A stretch of 64,000 nucleotides of DNA from a bacterium. GTDB lineage: Bacteria; Zhuqueibacterota; QNDG01; DSAB01. How positions within the stretch are numbered: the stretch's first letter is position 1; every line of letters starts with the position of its first letter. The position numbers and the translations under genes were made by a program. The notes beneath the pieces are model-generated. The model saw only the letters and a program-made list of their open reading frames with translations. It ran no database searches and had not been told where the DNA came from. The stretch lies in contig JAFGDT010000018.1 in NCBI GenBank assembly GCA_016931965.1, positions 1 through 64,000 of the forward strand, read 5' to 3'. Of the stretch, positions 61,614 to 64,000 are shown one piece after another.

Positions 61614-62102
61614 ATGAATCAAGAAGAAATCAAATATCGACCGATTGGTATTATTCACACTCCCTTTCGAGATTTAAGGGGGGTACCGATTCAGCCCGCT
61701 TTTGACCAGAGGAACCAGGGGACAATCGAACTCAAAAAAGAATATCTGGATGGTTTGAAAGACCTGGACGGATTTTCGCACATTTTGATTATCTACCATT
61801 TTCATCTTTCCAAAGGGTATCGCCTGCATGTGGTTCCTTTTTTAGATACGGTGTTGCGCGGACTCTTTGCTACACGGGCACCGAAGCGGCCCAATCCGAT
61901 CGGCATTTCGTTGGTGAAATTGATCAAAATTGAGGGATCGATTGTTCATATTGAAGATATCGATGTGGTTGATGGAACGCCTCTGCTCGATATCAAACCC
62001 TATATCAGGCAGTTTGATGAAGTGGAGGATTATCGAAGCGGATGGCTAAGCGGGAAGATTGGTCGGGGAAATCAAGTTAAATCTGATGATCGTTTTAAGT
62101 AA
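61614..62102 (+). CDS. trmO: tRNA (t6A37-N6)-methyltransferase TrmO
   Basis: 162 residues of the TsaA/TrmO family: RPIGIIHTPFRDLRGVPIQ, FDQRNQGTIELKKEYLDGL, DGFSHILIIYHFHLS, and FATRAPKRPNPIGISLVKL, the SAM-binding core. DVVDGTPLLDIKPYI is near the end. It adds a methyl group to threonylcarbamoyl-A37 in some tRNAs. It lies 47 bases before znuA but is probably unrelated to zinc. Confidence 0.92.
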   Translation: MNQEEIKYRPIGIIHTPFRDLRGVPIQPAFDQRNQGTIELKKEYLDGLKDLDGFSHILIIYHFHLSKGYRLHVVPFLDTVLRGLFATRAPKRPNPIGISLVKLIKIEGSIVHIEDIDVVDGTPLLDIKPYIRQFDEVEDYRSGWLSGKIGRGNQVKSDDRFK

Positions 62103-62148
62103 CTGTCCTTTGTTTTAACGCGGAGCGTAGGAGCAATGAGATATTGAT

Positions 62149-63045
62149 ATGACTGTTCATAAAAGAAAAAATGTTTTGTTGGTTTTTTTAGCATCCTTTC
62201 TGCTAATGTCCTGTAGTGGTTCTTCGAAGCAGGAAATGGCGAAACTGCAAGTGGCGACCTCCATCTTTCCGATTTATGATATCACACAGCATATTACCGG
62301 TCGAGAAGCCGATGTGTTTTTTATGATTCCGATTCATGCTAATCCCCATACCTATCAACCGGTTCCATCTACTGTCAATCAATTGAGAAACAGCGATCTT
62401 TTTATTGGTGTACACCGCGATCTGGATGGATGGATTGAAGATTTTCTTTCTGAATCAACCGTCGTTGTCTATTTGAATGAAGAGATGGGTGAGGATACAA
62501 GTCATTACCGGGATCCCTCTTTGCAGAAGTATGAGAACCCTCATCTCTGGCTCACTGTGAAAGGTGCCGAAGCGTGTACACAAATTATCGCTACACAATT
62601 GGCGAGTCAGGATACAGTGAATCGTTCCATTTACCTGAAACAGTCTCAAAATTACCTGCAGGAACTGGACATTCTGGATCAGCGACTTTCCCGCTTATTT
62701 GAAACCGTCCAAACGAAAAAAATGATCCAGTGGCATCCTGCCTGGGATTATTTTGCGGAAGATTATGGTTTGGAAATAATCGGCACCATCGAACACGGTC
62801 ATGGAGATGAACCTTCCCTGAAGGCATTTCAAGAATTAATTGAAATCGCAAAAGCGCAAAATGTCAAAACGGTCGTTATCGGTCTCACCGCACAGAGCAG
62901 CACTGTGGAAACCCTCGTCAAAGAAATCAATGGTTCTCTGATTCGTCTGGATAGTATCGGTGATCCCTACGATCCAAAAAAATCGAGTTATATTAAACTG
63001 ATGGAATACAACGCAATCCAATTAGCAGAATCATTCAATCCGTAG
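62149..63045 (+). CDS. znuA: Zinc/manganese ABC transporter substrate-binding lipoprotein
   Basis: 298 residues with the lipobox FLLMSC. Likely metal ligands are His in NPHTYQPVP, His in ENPHLWL, His in QWHPAWDYF and an Asp or Glu near the end (RLDSIGDPY). VATSIFPIYDITQHITG is the typical opening of the mature part. A His-rich loop is absent. It delivers metal to the ZnuCB importer encoded next. Zinc against manganese cannot be settled by eye. Confidence 0.88.
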   Translation: MTVHKRKNVLLVFLASFLLMSCSGSSKQEMAKLQVATSIFPIYDITQHITGREADVFFMIPIHANPHTYQPVPSTVNQLRNSDLFIGVHRDLDGWIEDFLSESTVVVYLNEEMGEDTSHYRDPSLQKYENPHLWLTVKGAEACTQIIATQLASQDTVNRSIYLKQSQNYLQELDILDQRLSRLFETVQTKKMIQWHPAWDYFAEDYGLEIIGTIEHGHGDEPSLKAFQELIEIAKAQNVKTVVIGLTAQSSTVETLVKEINGSLIRLDSIGDPYDPKKSSYIKLMEYNAIQLAESFNP

Positions 63046-63060
63046 AAAAGAGAAATTCCA

Positions 63061-63837
63061 ATGAACTCAGAAATTGCCATTTTCTTGGATCATGTTTGGG
63101 TGAAGTATGATCATCGTATCGTCCTCGAAAATATCAGTCTTAAGGTATCCAGCAGAGAAATCGTCTCCATTGTGGGACCCAACGGAGGTGGTAAAACAAC
63201 GCTTCTCAATACAATTTTGGGTTTTAAGGAACCCTTCAAGGGAAAGGTGTCGGTATTTGGCGTCAGGCCTCAAGATATTGAAAAAAACGGCATGATTGGA
63301 TATCTGCCACAGACCAGTCCCCATGATATACAGTTCCCTGTGCGTGTATTTGATGTGGTAGCCATGTCGCGGTACGGCCGCAAATCCTTTTTGGGAAGAT
63401 TAAATGGTGAAGACAGAGATCTCATCGTAGACAGTTTGAAAAAAGTGGAAATGGCCGATTTTCAATCTCATCACTTTGGCAGTCTTTCTGGTGGCCAAAA
63501 ACAGCGTGTGCTGATTGCCAGAGCCCTGGCGCTTCGACCCAAAATACTGATTCTTGATGAACCTTCGACCGGTTTGGATTCGGTCGCTCAGGATCAGTTT
63601 TATCAAATACTGCAAAAACTTCGGGTGGATGAAAAATTGACCATTTTAATGGTTTCGCATGATATCGGTGTTGTATCCGGCATTGTGGATCAGATTGCCT
63701 GTCTGAATAAGCAGATTCATTTTCATGGCAATCCCAAAGAAGGAATTCCTTCAGAAGCTCTGATTGAAGTGTTTGGCAGGAATGTACAGTTTGTTCTCCA
63801 CGACAAAAACTGTGAAACATGTGAGAAGGGATTATGA
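63061..63837 (+). CDS. znuC: Zinc/manganese ABC transporter ATPase
   Basis: 258 residues. Walker A is VGPNGGGKTTLLN, the ABC signature LSGGQKQRVLIARAL, Walker B PKILILDEPSTGLD and the switch His in MVSHDIGVV. Q-loop LPQTSPHD fits the metal-importer branch, and the tail has His and Cys residues (NCETCEKGL). It drives the importer with ATP at the inner face of the membrane. Its stop overlaps the znuB start (ATGA). Confidence 0.93.
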   Translation: MNSEIAIFLDHVWVKYDHRIVLENISLKVSSREIVSIVGPNGGGKTTLLNTILGFKEPFKGKVSVFGVRPQDIEKNGMIGYLPQTSPHDIQFPVRVFDVVAMSRYGRKSFLGRLNGEDRDLIVDSLKKVEMADFQSHHFGSLSGGQKQRVLIARALALRPKILILDEPSTGLDSVAQDQFYQILQKLRVDEKLTILMVSHDIGVVSGIVDQIACLNKQIHFHGNPKEGIPSEALIEVFGRNVQFVLHDKNCETCEKGL

Positions 63838-64000
63838 TCGCATTGTTTGGCTCACAATTTTTTCAAAATGCATTTATCATGAGTCTCCTTTTAAGTATTC
63901 TTTTTGGTTTCTTTTCATTTTTTGTGATCATGAGAAAAATGGCATTTTTGGGGGCCGGTATTGCTCACACGGCTTTTGGGGGTGTTGCTTTAGGTGTTTT
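63834..64000 (+). CDS. znuB: Zinc/manganese ABC transporter permease, cut by window edge
   Basis: The first 55 codons of a membrane permease. FGSQFFQNAFIMSLLLSILF opens the first helix, and RKMAFLGAGIAHTAFGGVAL matches the conserved start of ZnuB/MntB-type permeases. The ATG overlaps the znuC stop. It continues past base 64000. Confidence 0.85.
   Translation, partial: MIALFGSQFFQNAFIMSLLLSILFGFFSFFVIMRKMAFLGAGIAHTAFGGVALGV

Overview
This is a bacterial chromosome segment of moderate AT-richness from a diderm (Gram-negative) organism. The evidence for two membranes is a TonB-dependent receptor, an LptE-type LPS-assembly lipoprotein, heptose-activation enzymes, several lipoprotein signal peptides and a Tat-type leader. 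The two-subunit glycine decarboxylase (gcvPA/gcvPB), a T9SS-sorting-like fold, GH97, and an S16 protein with a long charged tail suggest the FCB group or a neighbouring candidate phylum (KSB1, Calditrichota or Marinimicrobia type). That placement is inference only. There is no sign of a prophage, CRISPR array or complete insertion sequence. Accessory character is limited to small hairpin repeats, two pseudogene patches and a 131-bp direct repeat.

Layout. Positions 1-571 hold a truncated lipoprotein leader and a 120-bp hairpin repeat, followed by an NAD-dependent epimerase (572-1561). From 13.65 kb back to 1.7 kb runs one long minus-strand chemotaxis operon: small ORF, cheW, mcp, cheR, cheA, cheC, cheD, cheB, cheX and two cheY-like genes, then a TonB receptor and a YfiR-family protein. 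This block is bracketed by near-identical 131-bp copies of the 3' end of the epimerase gene, and the right-hand copy lies in about 1 kb of decayed sequence with a broken EamA-type transporter. Next, still on minus, come a glycan-use group (GH97 glycosidase, SSS sodium symporter, DUF1080 lipoprotein) and three exported proteins: an SLH-like/amidase_6 protein, a caspase-like protein and a small lipoprotein. Then follows a compact operon gcvT-gcvH-gcvPA-gcvPB-lipB-lipA, which couples glycine cleavage with synthesis of the lipoyl cofactor carried by GcvH. A methyltransferase/ATP-grasp fusion gene ends the minus-strand half.

From 31.5 kb almost everything is on plus: ftcD, tRNA-Asp with a consensus promoter, several small or secreted proteins, a TIM-barrel sugar isomerase-like protein, aspartate kinase and an FAH-family hydrolase. 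A tight operon follows (sugar-nucleotide epimerase, MBL hydrolase, sigma-54 activator, lptE, TPR protein), then polX and a convergent FlhG/MinD-like ATPase. The conserved ribosome/SRP operon ffh-rpsP-khpA-rimM-trmD-rplS leads into a sirtuin and uvrC. The right end holds a secreted acetolactate decarboxylase, tldD/tldE, a heptose adenylyltransferase-phosphatase fusion, a 42-residue acidic peptide gene, trmO, and a znuA-znuC-znuB zinc transporter cut by the window edge.

The points most worth following up are the direct repeats around the chemotaxis/TonB block, the methyltransferase-ATP-grasp fusion, the caspase-like exported protein with an internal sorting-like domain, ribosomal protein S16 with a roughly 220-residue charged tail, the Tat-leader TldD next to a leaderless TldE, and several unexplained structured intergenic elements.
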